From positions 434,001 through 498,000 of the forward strand of contig JAJNNX010000003.1 of NCBI GenBank assembly GCA_023159155.1: a DNA stretch of 64,000 nt, written 5' to 3'. Every line of letters starts with the position of its first letter. Position 1 is the first letter of the stretch. The notes under the pieces are model-generated. The model was not told where the DNA came from, made no database searches, and was given only the letters and a program-made list of their open reading frames with translations. Origin of the DNA: Ustulina deusta. Its lineage: Eukaryota > Ascomycota > Sordariomycetes > Xylariales > Xylariaceae. The translations under genes and the position numbers were made by a program. Shown in pieces: positions 1 through 13,500 of the stretch.

Positions 1-788
1 ATTATAGATTGCCTACTCCCCGAAGCACTCTCCCACCTGCTTTGACGCTCCAGTTCAACCAAATCCGGACGCTCATGGCCGACGAAGAGCAACCCAGTTT
101 TGATAGGTGTTCTGTCTGGGGCAATACCGCGCTCAAAAGATCAGGGTATGATATTTCTCTTAGTGTGTTATTCCCGTTGGACATAGTCTGTGGTTATTCG
201 CGAGGAAACCGAAAGCAACCACACAGACTGGGCGTCAATAATCACACAGGGGGGTTGCTTTTCTGTGCTCTGGTATCGGAACGCCTTCCGCCAACTATTT
301 TAATAGTAGTAGCTCATATACATCCCGACTCGATTTGACTAATTGATCAGAAAAAGGTAGGTGTGTATGTCCCCTGAAAGGAAAAGCGAGTGATTGATGC
401 CCTACAGGATCTATCCTGAAGTTCGTCTATGTTCTATCAAGCCCCAAGAATCTATATGCTTCACCCCTAATCTAAAATGAGACGGTCTCATCGAACGCGT
501 CGTTTGGGGTGTGTTGATACAAAAGGTGTTTCCTAGTTTTGCTCAACACAAGATGCCTATGATACTTACCCAGCCGGCCGGACACCTGACCTGTATAATG
601 TACTATCTCATTGTCCCAATACCGGTATACGCCAACCAACTCAACATGGGCGAGGAACGAATCTACCAAATCGTTTATATGCAAAGCCATACACAACCCT
701 CAAGGATAAAGAAAACAAATGAAGTATTAAGAAAGGTAGAAAGAAGGTGAGTTTCTCTGCCCAGAGTTCTGATCAGTTTTTGGTTTGC
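1..788. other. Intergenic, no gene recognised
   Basis: This stretch lies downstream of the phospholipase stop codon. The open frames in it are short, lack recognisable motifs and run on both strands over the same bases, as expected by chance. Part of it next to 788 must be the 3' UTR of the phospholipase gene. Nothing else is supported. Confidence 0.6.
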
Positions 789-3700
789 TCAACTGTATCG
801 GCCCGGCTTGTTTTGTCGAGGCTGGTATGTTTTAGAGCGAGCATCGCGATTGCAGAGCAGCTGGGAACATAGGAAGTGGCTGATATCTTCATCCTGCCAG
901 TAACTCATGTGTGAGGCGATGGTGTTCATCGGGTTGAAGTCAAGTGCGCTCCTGTTAGACAAATTAGCTTTAGAGAATAGGTGGCGCATAAGACTAATGA
1001 GGAACATATTCCAAGAGAAACCCGCCCCCGGTTACATATATCATAGGGCAAGGGTTGTCTAAGAAAGGGATCCCACTTACTCTTGGATAGCGTAATCGAT
1101 ACGCCCATTCCAATTGAGTGCTCGTACTTTTAATTCCTCCCTTCTGAGTTTTTGCGCTTTCAATTCCTCTGCAGCCCACGCTGCGTCTAGCTCTTGGCCT
1201 TCTTCAGCTCGGCTTGCGCTGTCCTTCTGCTCCTCCACACGCTTTTTCTGAAAGCGAGCGTAGAGTGTCTCCAAATCGTCGTCAATGAGGGTTAAGTCTC
1301 TTGCGATGTTGCCAGGCGTACCAGGGTCCGTGGAGCTGAGACGGGAGCTATTTTGACGCGCAAGTGCCTTTTTACGAGCATCTGTTTTCTCCGACTGCGC
1401 GGTAGCATTAGAGACCATAGTTCCAGAACTGGTGCTATGGGAGTGAGCCGCGGCCTGGCCTGTGTTGGATAAGGAGGAAGCATTTGCTGGAGGGTTTGAT
1501 GCGTTGAAGTTCGCTATGTCCGCGTTGGTGAGTCCTAAGCTACCCCTGAGGAGACTACTGGCAATGCCGGCGCTGAAGCTTGACCATAGGCCACTGACAC
1601 TCTGCCCTACCTTGACGCCAATTCCAGACAAGCCTTGAGGAGCCACCGCCCCAAATATGCCCCTTTTGGTGTATGGTAGAGCCTGCGGTTTCAAAGAAGA
1701 CATCGCTGACGAAACTAAAGGCTCTAAGCGATACGCGATGGGGTCCGATGGGTGGAAAATGTTGAAGAGTTGTGCAACTTTTGGTGAAGACACAGATAGG
1801 GGCAGGCCGGTAACTACTGAAACCCTCTGTCCTGAAGTGCTAGGAGTGGATAGGAACGGGTCTTCCATATATTCCTGACTGAGTGGGCTCTTCGAGGGTG
1901 CAGCGTTCGGTTGATGTCGGGCGGCGACCGTTCGCCCCTTAAGCATCTGAAACAAGCCGACAGGTGAACCGAGGCAGTAGAGATCTTCAACATTGAAGTC
2001 AAACGAAAGATCCTTTGTGTCTTTGGAAGGCTCCGGATGCTCTTGAGAGGGCCAGAACCTAAGGGGATTACGAAGTGGTTCGACACTTCCGGCTGGCTGC
2101 TTTTGCCGGCACAGTATATCAAACATGATCGCCGACCCCAGGGAGTGACCGATGACTGCATCACTCAGAGTCAGTTACCGTCAATTTGAGCGTAATCTGC
2201 GGTTTTTTTGGGGGGGGGGGGGGGGGGGGGAACTGTGGGAAGCCTCGCCAAAACAAGAAATGACTCCGAGAATTGCTTACTATGAACCTTGCCCTTGAAT
2301 TCTGGATTTCTTTCAAGGAAGAGTTTGTAAATCCTGTTAGATTCCCTGAGAACAATCTCGGTGATTTGTTCCCTGTAGGCGCTCTGGTATAAAAGAACAT
2401 CGAGGGCAAGGTCGGAAATAAGAGACCTCGCGAAAGCCATGCCCTCAACAGTTATGTCTTCGAGGGAGGGATCTGCCAAAATATTAGCTTTTTTCTTGAA
2501 CTAAATAGCCCACTGTACTACTGACACTCGTCATCCTCCTCTGTCACATCACCCAAATCAGTTTCACCTTTCTTTTCTCGTCTCTTTGGAAAGTCAAGTA
2601 AATGTCTCCAACAGACAGGTAAAACCTGAATTTTAGAATTCCCAGGACCGTCTTGATTGTCGGAATTGAGAGCCTTTAAGTCTTCGGAGTGAGCATAAAC
2701 ACCTTTTAGAGTTTTTCGTAGCATGTTGACATCATGAACAAAATTGACACTCTCCATCCTAAAAAAGATGGGGTTAACTGGCTGCCGCCGCTCACCGTGA
2801 ACAGGGACACGTTTGCTTACCTCAAGCTCAACAGCTGACCAATTCCGTGAGTCACCAAGACCAGATGTTCAATCTCGCGTCCCTGTGTCTCGCCATCTTG
2901 ACCTTGGTAATCATCTTGGATCTCTTGCTCCTCGCGCAGCCTGATATGCTCCTCTTGCTTTTCCGGGTCATCAACGCCCTCAATGTAATCGGAAAATTGG
3001 CGTTTGAGTTGGTTCTCTCTTCGCTCCATTTCCACTCTAGCACTGTCCTCGTCTCTTTCGCCGTCTGCAGTGCCTGAGCGCGTGGTGGGCGGGGCAGAGC
3101 GTCGCTTAAGAGCCTTGTCTTGGTTGTCTTGGTTGTCTTCGCTAGTTGACTGAGGTGGTAGGGTTGCTGTTGTAGGTGTTGGAGGGCGTTTGCTATCTTT
3201 TGCCTTTCCTGACTCTGGGTAGCCCCTGACAAGCTTGATCCCATTCATGTAGCCCCCACCCGCAAATCTTTGGTAGACTGTAGATGTCACCCAGTTAAAT
3301 ACCCCATCAGAGGATAACCACGCAGTGTTCGAATCCTGGTAAGTAGCTACACTGTTCACTACAACCCTCAGAGTTAGTTATCGCCATCTCACGCGTGATC
3401 TGTGAGAGTTGCAAAATACGGGAAGCCATCACGATTTGATTTTCGCTCGGAGACAGCCTCTATATTCTAGAAGTTTCTAGAATACACAAGTAGAAAGGGA
3501 TCACAAGAATTACTTACTGTATGTGCCGAAAAGGCGGTATGTTTGTGGTTGATGGGGTACCAATGGTTGTAGAGGCAAGGGCTTCACCGAGTTTTCGGCC
3601 TGTGGCTTGGAGGCCGTCTTCAAATTATCTGTCGACACCTTTGGCGTAACATTCTGTATGCCAGAGTTGCTGCGAGTCCTATTCGCAGGATATGTCCAAG

Positions 3701-4659
3701 GTTTAGTCTTGAGATAACCTTCCTCTAATTGGGCGGCCAAGTTCTCCTCGCAGGGCCTCAATGATGAACCCTCTTGATACTATCACATTCGGAGTTAGCC
3801 ATTGCTACTAGTAGATTGGTTTATGGGTATTTTGGAAGCTTGGGAATTTTCCAAGAGGTGATTTTGGCCCAAGAGAAGTTTGTATGCCCTTCAAGTGAAC
3901 AAACAAGAAGAAATGACTCACAAACCATGTGCCCCGACGAACCTCGTATATGGGACCAAGCCAATATACAGGAGCTAATTCGCGTTGCTCAATGTCGACG
4001 TCGAATAGAAAATCTTCATTGACTGGGACTCGCAAGCCTGATGGGGAACTGCCAGAATCTTTATCAGACCCTGCGTTTGGCGCATCTTCAACAGACACAG
4101 CCTGGGAGCGGCGAGAACCAGATCGAGTACGCATATGTTGACTGGCCACACCTTTCCCGCGATCATTCTCCATCTCTTCGAGTAATTTCTGGTATGCATT
4201 TTCAAGAGATCTCGAGTCCACTTTCGAAAAAGCCGCAAACTTTTTCGGGGCGATCGGCTTAGCATTATCTGGTTCCTTCTTCTTGATTTTTAAGAATTGC
4301 GGCTTACGTTTCGGGACCTGGCGATAATATCAGTGGCAATGAGCGACGGGTAAGGGCCAAAGAAAACCGACGTCAATAGCATGAAACCACATCACGTTAA
4401 CAGGCGGACAGTCGGTAGGATACTTCTTGGCGCTATGGCCATAAAGCGTGTTTGTGGAATGATCATCGGCCTTTTGGGCTGGCAGCGGCTTTGGCTTCGG
4501 CAGCGGGAGAGAAGAACCGTCTTTGGGCGCCGGCGTAGTGCTTCGACTTGTCGTCCAAGGGTTTATAGACTCGACGGCACTGGCTAGATATGACTTCTCC
4601 ACCTTCTTATCCCCATTCCCATCATTTGACGTGGCGGCATGATCAGTGCTAGTAGGCAT
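789..4659 (-). CDS. DDHD-domain phospholipase (PA-PLA1 family), 8 exons
   Basis: Intracellular phosphatidic-acid-preferring phospholipase A1 related to yeast Ddl1 and animal DDHD1/2 (family knowledge). Exons on the minus strand are 4659-4372, 4317-3922, 3779-3518, 3358-2821, 2758-2526, 2472-2281, 2155-1081 and 951-789. They sum to 3147 nt, or 1048 residues. The order of motifs is typical: a WWE-like N-terminal region (PVYWLGPIYEVRRGTWF), the lipase block VTHGIGQ, the nucleophile motif GHSLGS with Ser about residue 641, then the DDHD domain with CLGSPVGLF and FHPSDPIAYRLEPL (Asp about 774), and a final SHMSYW block in the last exon. Start: 4659 is the first ATG in frame; an upstream open stretch contains only GTG. 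The 2156-2280 intron holds a 21-base homopolymer, and the 159-nt intron 3359-3517 holds a heat-shock-element-like palindrome. The 5' end faces the RPC1 gene. The 2473-2525 splice pair (GTCAGT donor) is the least certain. Confidence 0.9.
2210..2230. repeat. Poly-G tract (21 G) inside an intron
   Basis: Twenty-one consecutive G on the plus strand, read as C in the phospholipase transcript. It sits upstream of the acceptor of the 2156-2280 intron, where it forms an unusually pure pyrimidine tract. The exact length is prone to sequencing error. Confidence 0.85.
3464..3483. promoter_or_regulatory. Heat-shock-element-like array in an intron
   Basis: Four perfectly alternating nTTCn/nGAAn pentamers form a near-symmetrical 20-bp site within the 3359-3517 intron of the phospholipase gene. 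Four contiguous units match the consensus for heat shock factor binding. Function is inferred; an intronic position is unusual, and the site may be fortuitous. Confidence 0.35.
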
Positions 4660-5695
4660 TCTGCAGAAACGGCTCGGGGGCCAGCTGAGCAGGTTTCTAC
4701 GTGGATAGGCCGCTGTGTGCAGCACTGGAGCAGCGCGCGCCGAGGGCGTACACAGCTGCGCAACACAACGGCAAAGCACTTTTGCGCCGAGATGGCAGAA
4801 CTGGAAAAAGGCTGGCTGTTAGGGGCGACCGTTGAGGGCGGGCACAAAGAAGCTCGTAAGACTCGTCGTCCTCAGGACTCGAGGTCAACAGCTATGGTGA
4901 AGCAAGGCATAAGCAAAATGAACAAGGCAATAGGCGTTGCGGGCGTGTCTAAAGTAAGCAAACTACGATATGGTCGCTTTTTAGCTGTCACGTCAAAGCT
5001 GTTTACCATCAACACGACAGATGTGAATGGTTGGTTGGCCGGTAGAAAGGAGTTCAACTCAAGCAATGGCATGCATGCTGTAAGTACTGTACACGTGGTA
5101 ATTGTCACATGGGAACGATGCCTGAGGTACGCTTTGGGAGACTGGGTAGGTAAGCCGTCACTAAGCTGCCACTAATGTGCTGTCTATGACGACTGGGGGA
5201 GGGAATATGGTGCCTGCCCAGACCGCTGCTGCTGCTACCTACCTGCCTACCGGTACTGGTAGGCATGGCTGTGCGTGCGCTGTTAGGTACCTACCTACCT
5301 GGGCAGAACCTAGGCATAGCGGCCCCTCTTAACACACCCCGCTAGCCCCGCACCAGGTATGGTGCCTAGGTCGACTTATTGCGGCAAACTGAAATGGTGG
5401 GGCACGACTGATGACAACAAAATTTCAATTCCCAAGCTGTATATGCGATCAGCCATCTTCGGCCACTGGACCACAATACCCTCTCTGCTCTGCCCCGTCA
5501 GTCCGCCGAGCTGTGCATGGTAATGATGATGGTGATGGTGATGGTGGTGATGAGATATTTCTTCCTCTCGAAAACCGCGCGGTAGCACATCACAACCCCG
5601 AACGAACTGTGTCGCAGAGCTCGTCATCTCGTCCGACGGCTCGAACATTCAACCCGACCATTATCCACGAATCCCCCGGCGCGTTCTGTGTCGAG
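4660..5695. promoter_or_regulatory. Divergent promoter region between phospholipase and RPC1
   Basis: One kilobase separates two head-to-head start codons, so it must contain both promoters and 5' UTRs. It includes a TAGGTA/ACCTA-rich patch (about 5231-5310) and a GATGGT trinucleotide-like run (about 5520-5551). No TATA box is evident. A frame open from 5411 continues into RPC1, but the ATG at 5696 is preferred. Confidence 0.5.
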
Positions 5696-8600
5696 ATGGC
5701 GACGATGACAGCAACGAGCGCTGTTGCGCCGGTCAAGCACCAGGTCGTCGACAAACTACCTAAGCGGCTCAGGAACCTCAAGTTTGGCATCCAGTCCAAC
5801 CAGGACATCGTAAACCAGGGTGTCCTGGAGGTTTCCGACCGCAGCATGTACGACATCGACAAGGGACGCGAACCAACTCAGAATGGTGTGCTTGACAAGC
5901 GCCTGGTGAGTACCGCGCTGCGACTCGAAGACTCTGCTTGGCCCCATCTCCTGACGTCTTGTTGTGCTAGGGAACTTCCAGTAAGACCGGGGTTTGCGCT
6001 ACATGCAACGAGAGACTGGCTGATTGCATCGGGCATTTCGGCCACGTTCGGCTCCCTCTCCCGGCTTTCCACATCGGCTACATCAAGTTCACCATTACCA
6101 TCTTACAAAATATATGCAAGGATTGCTCGAGGGTTTTATTAGTCGAGCAGGAGCGCCGGGCCTACCTCAGAGAACTGAGACGGCCCAACATCGACAACAT
6201 GAAGCGCGTGGCAATCTGCAAGAAAATCAACGACCAGTGTAGGAAAACGAAGCAGTGTCCTTACTGTGGAGCTGTCAATGGCCAAATCCGCAAAGTGGGC
6301 GCCCTTAAACTTGTTCACGATAAGTTCATCGCGTACAACAAATCTACTTCGGCGAAGAAGCAGCCTCCTCCCAGCAAGATCGAGTTCGACAATTCCTTCA
6401 CAGAAGCTAGGAAGCACGTCAACGATCTCGATAAACATATGAGGAAAGCGTTCGAGGATTTGAACCCCCTCAGAGTCTTGAACCTCTTCAAACAGATTAC
6501 TCCTGATGATTGTGAACTACTTGGCCTGAACCCTTCCGAGGGTCGACCAGAAATGTTTCTTTGGCAATATCTACCGGCGCCCCCTGTCTGTATTCGACCA
6601 TCGGTTGCCCAGGAAGGGGCAAGTAACGAAGATGACATCACGACCCGCCTTGGCGACATCGTGTTTGCTTGTGGTCTTATTCGAGCAGCACTGCAGAAAG
6701 GCACTGCCTTACAGACCATCATGGAGCAGTGGGAATACCTGCAGCTGCAAATAGCGGTATATGTGAATAGTGACGTGCCAGGACTAAGAGATAATGGAGT
6801 TACCAAGACAATGCGTGGTTTCTGTCAACGCCTGAAGGGCAAACAAGGACGTTTCCGTGGCAATCTGTCGGGAAAGCGCGTTGATTTCTCGGGTAGAACC
6901 GTCATCTCCCCCGACCCGAATCTAGCAGTCAACCAAGTCGCGGTGCCAATGCTAGTGGCGAAGAACCTGACGTACCCGGAGAGAGCGCATCGCGACAATA
7001 TCGCAAAACTAAGACAGTGCATCATCAATGGCCCCACCGTCTGGCCAGGGGCACAGGCAATTCTCAAAGTTGATGGTGACCATCCGCCGTTCCGTGTATC
7101 GCTCCGATTCGGTGATAAAGAGGCTGCTGCAAAAGAACTTCGTATTGGTGACATTGTCGAGCGTCATTTAGAGGATGGAGATATTGTTCTCTTCAACCGA
7201 CAGCCGTCGCTTCACAAGCTTAGTATCATGAGCCATCTCGTCAAGGTGCGGCCCTGGAGAACATTCCGTCTCAATGAATGTGCTTGTGGCCCTTATAACG
7301 CTGATTTTGACGGCGACGAGATGAACCTCCATGTACCCCAAACAGAAGAGGCTCGTGCGGAGGCTGTTACACTAATGAGCGTTAAACATAACCTCGCAAC
7401 GCCGAAAAACGGAGAGCCTATCATTGCAGCCACTCAGGACTTCATTACGGCATCTTATCTTCTGAGCAGTAAGGATATGTTCTTTGACCGGAGGACTTTC
7501 ACATATATTGTAATGCATATGATGGACGGTGCTACGCACCTTGACTTGCCCCCCCCGGCCATTCTGGCCCCTAAACGACTATGGACGGGGAAACAGATTT
7601 TCAGCATGCTCATGAGACCTAACAAGTCAACCCCAGTCAAGGTCAATCTGGATGCCAAATGTAGAGAGTACGTGGACCCTCCTCCAGCTCCTTCTGGCCA
7701 CAGAAAGAGAGCACCTGATATGTGCCCTAATGATGGTTGGCTTGTTGTTCGGAATTCAGAGGTCATGTGCGGCCGAATGGATAAATCCACCGTAGGTTCG
7801 GGCAAAAAAGACTCCATATTCTACGTCATTCTGCGAGACTATGGTCCGGACGCAGCTGTGACTGCGATGAACCGGCTCGCAAAGCTTTGTGCAAGAACGC
7901 TTACGAATCGAGGGTTTTCTATCGGCATTGGAGATGTCTTTCCAACTCCAGCTCTCACCGCAGCAAAGAACAAGCTTGTCGAAGATGCTTACGTGGAGTC
8001 GGACAACTTTATCAAGCAATTCAATGAGAACAAGTTGCAAAAGGCAACAGGATGCTCGATGGAAGAAACATTAGAGGCTAAAATCTCAGGCGTGCTGAGT
8101 AAAGTTCGTCAGAATGCTGGTGAACTTTGTATCAACTCCTTGAGTCGAAATAACGCGCCTTTGATCATGGCGTCTTCAGGCTCTAAGGGTTCCAATATCA
8201 ACGTTGCTCAAATGATTGCTGCCGTCGGGCAGCAAATTATTGCTGGTTCCCGTGTGGCAGACGGTTTTCAGGATCGTACGTTGCCACATTTCCACAAAAA
8301 CACACGTCATGCGCTTGCCAAAGGTTTCGTGCGAAACAGCTTCTATACAGGTCTTGTACCAACCGAATTCTTATTCCACGCTATATCAGGACGAGAAGGA
8401 TTGGTTGACACTGCCGTGAAGACCGCAGAAACTGGTTATATGTCGCGTCGTCTTATGAAATCCCTAGAAGATCTCTCTACCAAGTATGATGATACGGTAC
8501 GAACCTCTGGTGACGGTGTTGTTCAGTTCCAGTTTGGAGCGGATAAGCTGGACCCAGTCGACATGGAAGGAAAAGCTGTGCCTGTCAATTTCGAACGGAC

Positions 8601-10518
8601 TTTCTCCCATGCCGAGAATTTAACATGGAACAACGCAGACCGGGCTCTATTGCCTTTCGAAATACTCGCTCTGTGTGATTCAATGCTCAAGAAAGAACGT
8701 GACCGGTATCGAAGGCGCGGCTTACTTCATGGAGAACCCCTTATGTACAATGACACTACGGATTACGGCGTGGACGAGCACGAGAGTGGCCGCAACTTTC
8801 TTGAAACCATCCACAAGCATGTACGAAGCTTAGCAGAAAGGTTCACCAAACTACGTGTCGCCGCCGGTCTTGATGGCATGCTGGCGACACCTGATACTCA
8901 ATCTCTACCACTCACGAATAACGAGCGGGAAGCGCTTACCGAACTCATATTTGACGTAGAACAAGCAAGAGTCAAGCAGTTGGCGAGGCTCAACACTTCG
9001 AATGGGCATCGGCAAATCAGAAAACTTGTACGAATCAAGCCAGAGATTGATGGGCTCACGTACAAGGACCTTTTGAATCTTAAACCAGTTCTCGAAGAGC
9101 TCGATTTCCAACGACCATCTAAGGCAAAGACCATTATTGAGAAGCAAGAGTTTGCAAGGCTTTCAGAACTAAACGCGAGCCTTGACAAGCTAGAACTTGG
9201 CTACCTTGCACGATTGGCGTGCAGAACTGAATTGCAAGAACGCGGACACGTATCTAAGATGGCATCGGAAAGAGCAGCAAAGGTTTCTGAAAAAACCCTG
9301 AGATATTTCATCGGGCTGTGCCTAGAAAAGTACAGCAAAGCGCATGTCGAGCCAGGGCATGCTGTTGGTGCTGTCGGTGCGCAATCCATCGGTGAGCCTG
9401 GAACTCAGATGACTTTGAAAACCTTCCATTTCGCAGGTGTAGCCGGCATGAGTATTACACAGGGTGTCCCCCGTATTAAGGAAATCATCAATGCTTCCAA
9501 GGCGATTAGCACACCGGTCATCACCTGTCCCTTACAGAACCCCAGGAGTTTAGAGGCTGCTAAAATCGTGCGGGCGCGCATTGAGAAAACATATGTTGAA
9601 GATGTTCTTCGCTACATCGATGACGAATGGCAACCTCATCGCTCATTCATTACGCTGCATATTAATACCGAAACATTAGAAAGCATGCATCTCGGAATTA
9701 AACTTATCGATATTGTCGATGCCATTGCCAAGCAGAAGAAGCTCAAGATTCAGAAAGCAGATATGCAAGTATTCGAACAAGACGCAAGCATCGAAATTAC
9801 TGTGAGGGCCTTAGATATTGACCCTTCATCCAAGCGAACAACGAGAACCAAAACTGCGACAGAGGCCATGGCCGACCTATCCGTTCGCATCAGCCAACTA
9901 CGGCGCATACTCCCCTCAGTTCCGATCTCTGGGTATCCTGAGGCTACTCGGGCTATTATTCAGCAGAGCGATAAAGATTCTACAAACACCGTTTTGGTTG
10001 AGGGCTACGGTCTGCGGCAATGCATGAATACAGAAGGAGTCATTGGGACCAAAGTCACATCCAACAGCGTGATGGAATGTAGGGATGTTTTAGGAATTGA
10101 GGCTGCTCGGACGACAATTGCCAAGGAAATCAGCGATGTCATGGGCGACATGGGCATCGATCCCCGGCACATGCAGCTTCTCGCCGACGTGATGACCTAC
10201 AAAGGTGAAATTCTGGGTATCACGCGTTTTGGTCTATCCAAGATGCGTGATAGTGTGTTGCAGCTTGCTTCATTCGAGAAAACAGCAGACCATCTATTCG
10301 ACGCAGCATCAGGGATGAAGACAGATCCCATCGAAGGTGTCAGTGAAAAAATCATCATGGGAGAGACCATGTCAGTTGGTACCGGTGCATTCCAAGTTGT
10401 CAGGAGACTTAATTTACTCGATGAACATTTTGCGACAATGCCCACGGTGTTCGAAGATGCCTGGATTCAGAACCAGAAGGAGAAGCCGGCAAAGCGCACA
10501 AGGAAAAGGGGTCTCTAG
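5696..10518 (+). CDS. RPC1: DNA-directed RNA polymerase III largest subunit
   Basis: Catalytic largest subunit of RNA polymerase III, which transcribes tRNA and 5S rRNA genes in the nucleus. Two exons, 5696-5905 and 5971-10518, join in phase 0 to give 1585 residues. The N-terminus carries the zinc-binding clamp (CATC...GHFGHVRL, then CPYCGAVNGQ). The catalytic loop NADFDGDEMN places the metal-binding aspartates at about 515, 517 and 519, and the conserved GAVGAQSIGEPGTQMT block follows near residue 1198. It is about 125 residues longer than the yeast subunit as I recall it; a charged segment around residues 1020-1140 is a likely place for the extra sequence (inference). The start was chosen because 5696 opens just before the conserved KLPKRLRNLKFG block. 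The gene diverges from the phospholipase gene. The family call is certain; only the exact N-terminus is open. Confidence 0.97.
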
Positions 10519-13500
10519 AAGGGCTCTCGTCCGCGTCTGCGTCAAGGAAACACGGCCTCAAGCTCGATCCCAAAGAGCGAGTTCATCCTTGTTGATCCCT
10601 CAGTAAAGGTTGGGGAAAACGTACCGTGGCAATGAATTCGATTAGGTCATTTGTAGCATAGTTGCACCTTCTTCAACTCCAGCGCCGGCGAACGAGCGGA
10701 CATTGGCGTTTTGCTTCGTGAGGGACTCCTTGTTTGCAGTGGCTATTAGCATATGTTAAACCAATGCTGGTGTTTGAGTGTATCATGAACGAAACACAGG
10801 AATTCACATAATAAGTGCAGCATGAATTAGTCTGCATCCCCTGCTCGCAACCTGGACCTTGTGTATTCTTCAAACCGATTCTTCCCTGTAGTTATCAACG
10901 TTGCGGATAAATGCTGTTGTTTTCGAGTTTAGTGGCGGATTATCACTCCGATCGGCGGTGTTGCGAACGGTGATGAATCGACTACAACGTGGTATTCGGC
11001 ATTACCCCTTTTTCGTCCGAGGGCTTGGAGAAGCTCCGTGATGTTGCATTGATCGAGTCAATCGTCCCGGGCAGCCTCTCCCTTATCGGCAATGGTCCCC
11101 GGGATTACGATTGTAGAAAGAATGTTATTCGCCTAGGGGTTTTCATATGCCGTTTTCTGGTGTTTCATGTTTCCACGTGGGGATACTAGAGCGACGATTA
11201 GCCCAGAACTTATGAGCTGGGAAGGATGGTCAAGAAGCACCTCATTTTCTTTGTATCGACGGAGTCCGGGACGAGTGATCAAAGCCATGAGTGTCTACGG
11301 AACATCCCACTTGATCAGTTGTTGATGATCCAAAGCTGAAGATGCCTGCTGCTGTGATGCCGAAGGATTGAAACATGGTAGCTGTCGAACCGCATCTGGC
11401 AAGGCCCTTAAACATCAATACAAGTTCTCCTCTGTAATGCATCGCCAGTTGAGGCCAGAGTAAAAGAAGCCTTGTGTGTATGCTTCAGGTCTAGTGATCT
11501 TCGCTGAGGCTCTTTGAGTTAACTACTTACATCGGGGTCACGGACCTAGTAAAAAGAAGCTGATAGAGATACGATATTGTCGGGGAGTTAGTTACCATAT
11601 TCATAGAAAGGGTATCCAAGCGTAGGGATCGAAACCGCTGACCAGAAAGAAACTAGAAGGGAAAAAAAAAAACGGGAGATCAGAGATCGGAACCAAGACA
11701 TCGTAAGAACAGGAACACATGTGCTAGGGCTGCATGAACAGTTTCAATCCTACTATGGCTTACCTCGAGGCTGTCTGGCATGTATGATGGTGCTGTGTCA
11801 GCTGTCGAGGTTAGATGTCGATCTTCGTGTCTCGGTTTTGTTCTTGGTCGAAGGTCTACGGTAGCTGTAGCTTCCTTCCAAGAGAAGATCTCTTCTTTCT
11901 TACAATGGTCATCAACCATCGATAGACACGTTGGTACCTTATTCATGTTCGGCGCCCTGATTCGTTCGCCTAGGATGTTCGAAGGATACGTTATTCTCCG
12001 GTTGGTGGTCTGGATAGACTAAGCCCTATCGTAGCTTAATTGCAGCGGTGGCCCCGTTTTGCCAGTCTGTTGCTTATCCTCAATTGCTTCAGGCCATTCC
12101 CGTACTGTACCCCTGGCGTGGGCTTGGATGTCAGACGGGTCCTTGCTCTGTATGCTGGGTACCTTTTTCGATTACCAAGATTGTTTCGACGTCACATCAT
12201 CGCCTTTCCCAGTTCCCTATATTCTACACTCTTTCATTACTAGTCCATCTTGTCTCGTACCGTGAAGTGGATATCGTTCCTTCATAGGTCCTATTCGCCT
12301 GTATTCCTTGATTTGCCGAACCAGGGTCGTTGTGTCTGTCGGTCATCCTGCGAGATAGGCCTTATCCTAGGCTCGTAGTGGATGATAAGTACTGAATCCA
12401 GGTATCATCCTTCATCTTTTCTCCAGGTATTCCCCAGGTATTCCTCACGTCATGCCGCTCTCTCATCCTAGCCCCCGTTTTTTTCTTCCCCTTTGGCATA
12501 TCCTGATGGGTTAAACGGGCCCCTCCCCAATACCACATCGTACCTAGCCCCTGCATCCGTGTTATTTCGACCTAGTATCTCGTATACTTCAATGATAGTC
12601 GACTCTAGGGCGACGACAAGTTCAGCTCGGGCTGCGGTATCGAGGGAGCTTTCGGCGTCGAGGTATACAGTTCCTCTAGTCTGACAAACAGAGTAGGAGT
12701 GAGGCGCCTAAGCGAGCTATTTATAAATAGCCGGCAGGCCACGCATCAACCAGATAAGCACGGAAGATATCTATTAACCGAGCGTACTGCCGCATTAACG
12801 ACACCGTCGGACGACGACGCCGCCGGCTGCTAGTCGCTTTTCCCCGAGGCTTGATGCAGTGACTCAATGGCAAGCCAACGGACGCGTATGCCGCCGGCCG
12901 TAGAACGCCTGCAAGAGGTGCGCCAACCGATTGGCGTAAGAGACATTAGAGCGCATATCCACAACGGGTGTCTCGGGGACTGTTGCATGAGATGATGATA
13001 CCAAGTTCCCCTACCATCCTCCTCGTTCTGTAGGCCGATCTGTTCTTGGCTAAGCAGAGGCACAGTAACACACTCGAGACGTAGGAGCGTTCTCTACTGG
13101 TGAGCTTTTCCTTTACCTCTCACTACACAAGTAGTGATTGCGGTAGTGACTCTTCCCAAGCCCTCTCTAGAGGGGCTACCCTAAGGGGCATCATTGAAGC
13201 TGGGATGCCGTTTTCTTTCATTCAAGATGTCTACGCGTACGGCAGATGCCACTGTTTCAGAATTGAACATGCATGGCCGTTGAGGGCCGCCACTGGTTCA
13301 TGAATGAGGGCTGATGCCAACTAGTCGAGAGGGCTGGGACGGGACGGTCCAATAAAAGTTAAGATAATCTAGGAATGATATCTTAGTCGAAACGATCTAT
13401 ATCTTGCCGCGATGTTGGAACTAAGGAAACCTGTTCAGAAACAACATTGGCTACGAAGATAACATAGCCAACCCAGCCTAATCTTGGTACCAGTAAAGTA

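Noticed and set aside
4660..4779. N-terminal extension of the phospholipase, resembling a mitochondrial presequence
   Set aside because: The upstream frame opens with GTG, not ATG; only a missed exon could make it coding.
5411..5695. N-terminal extension of RPC1 by 95 residues from the ATG at 5411
   Set aside because: The extension is low-complexity and unlike RPC1 N-termini; the ATG at 5696 directly precedes the conserved region.
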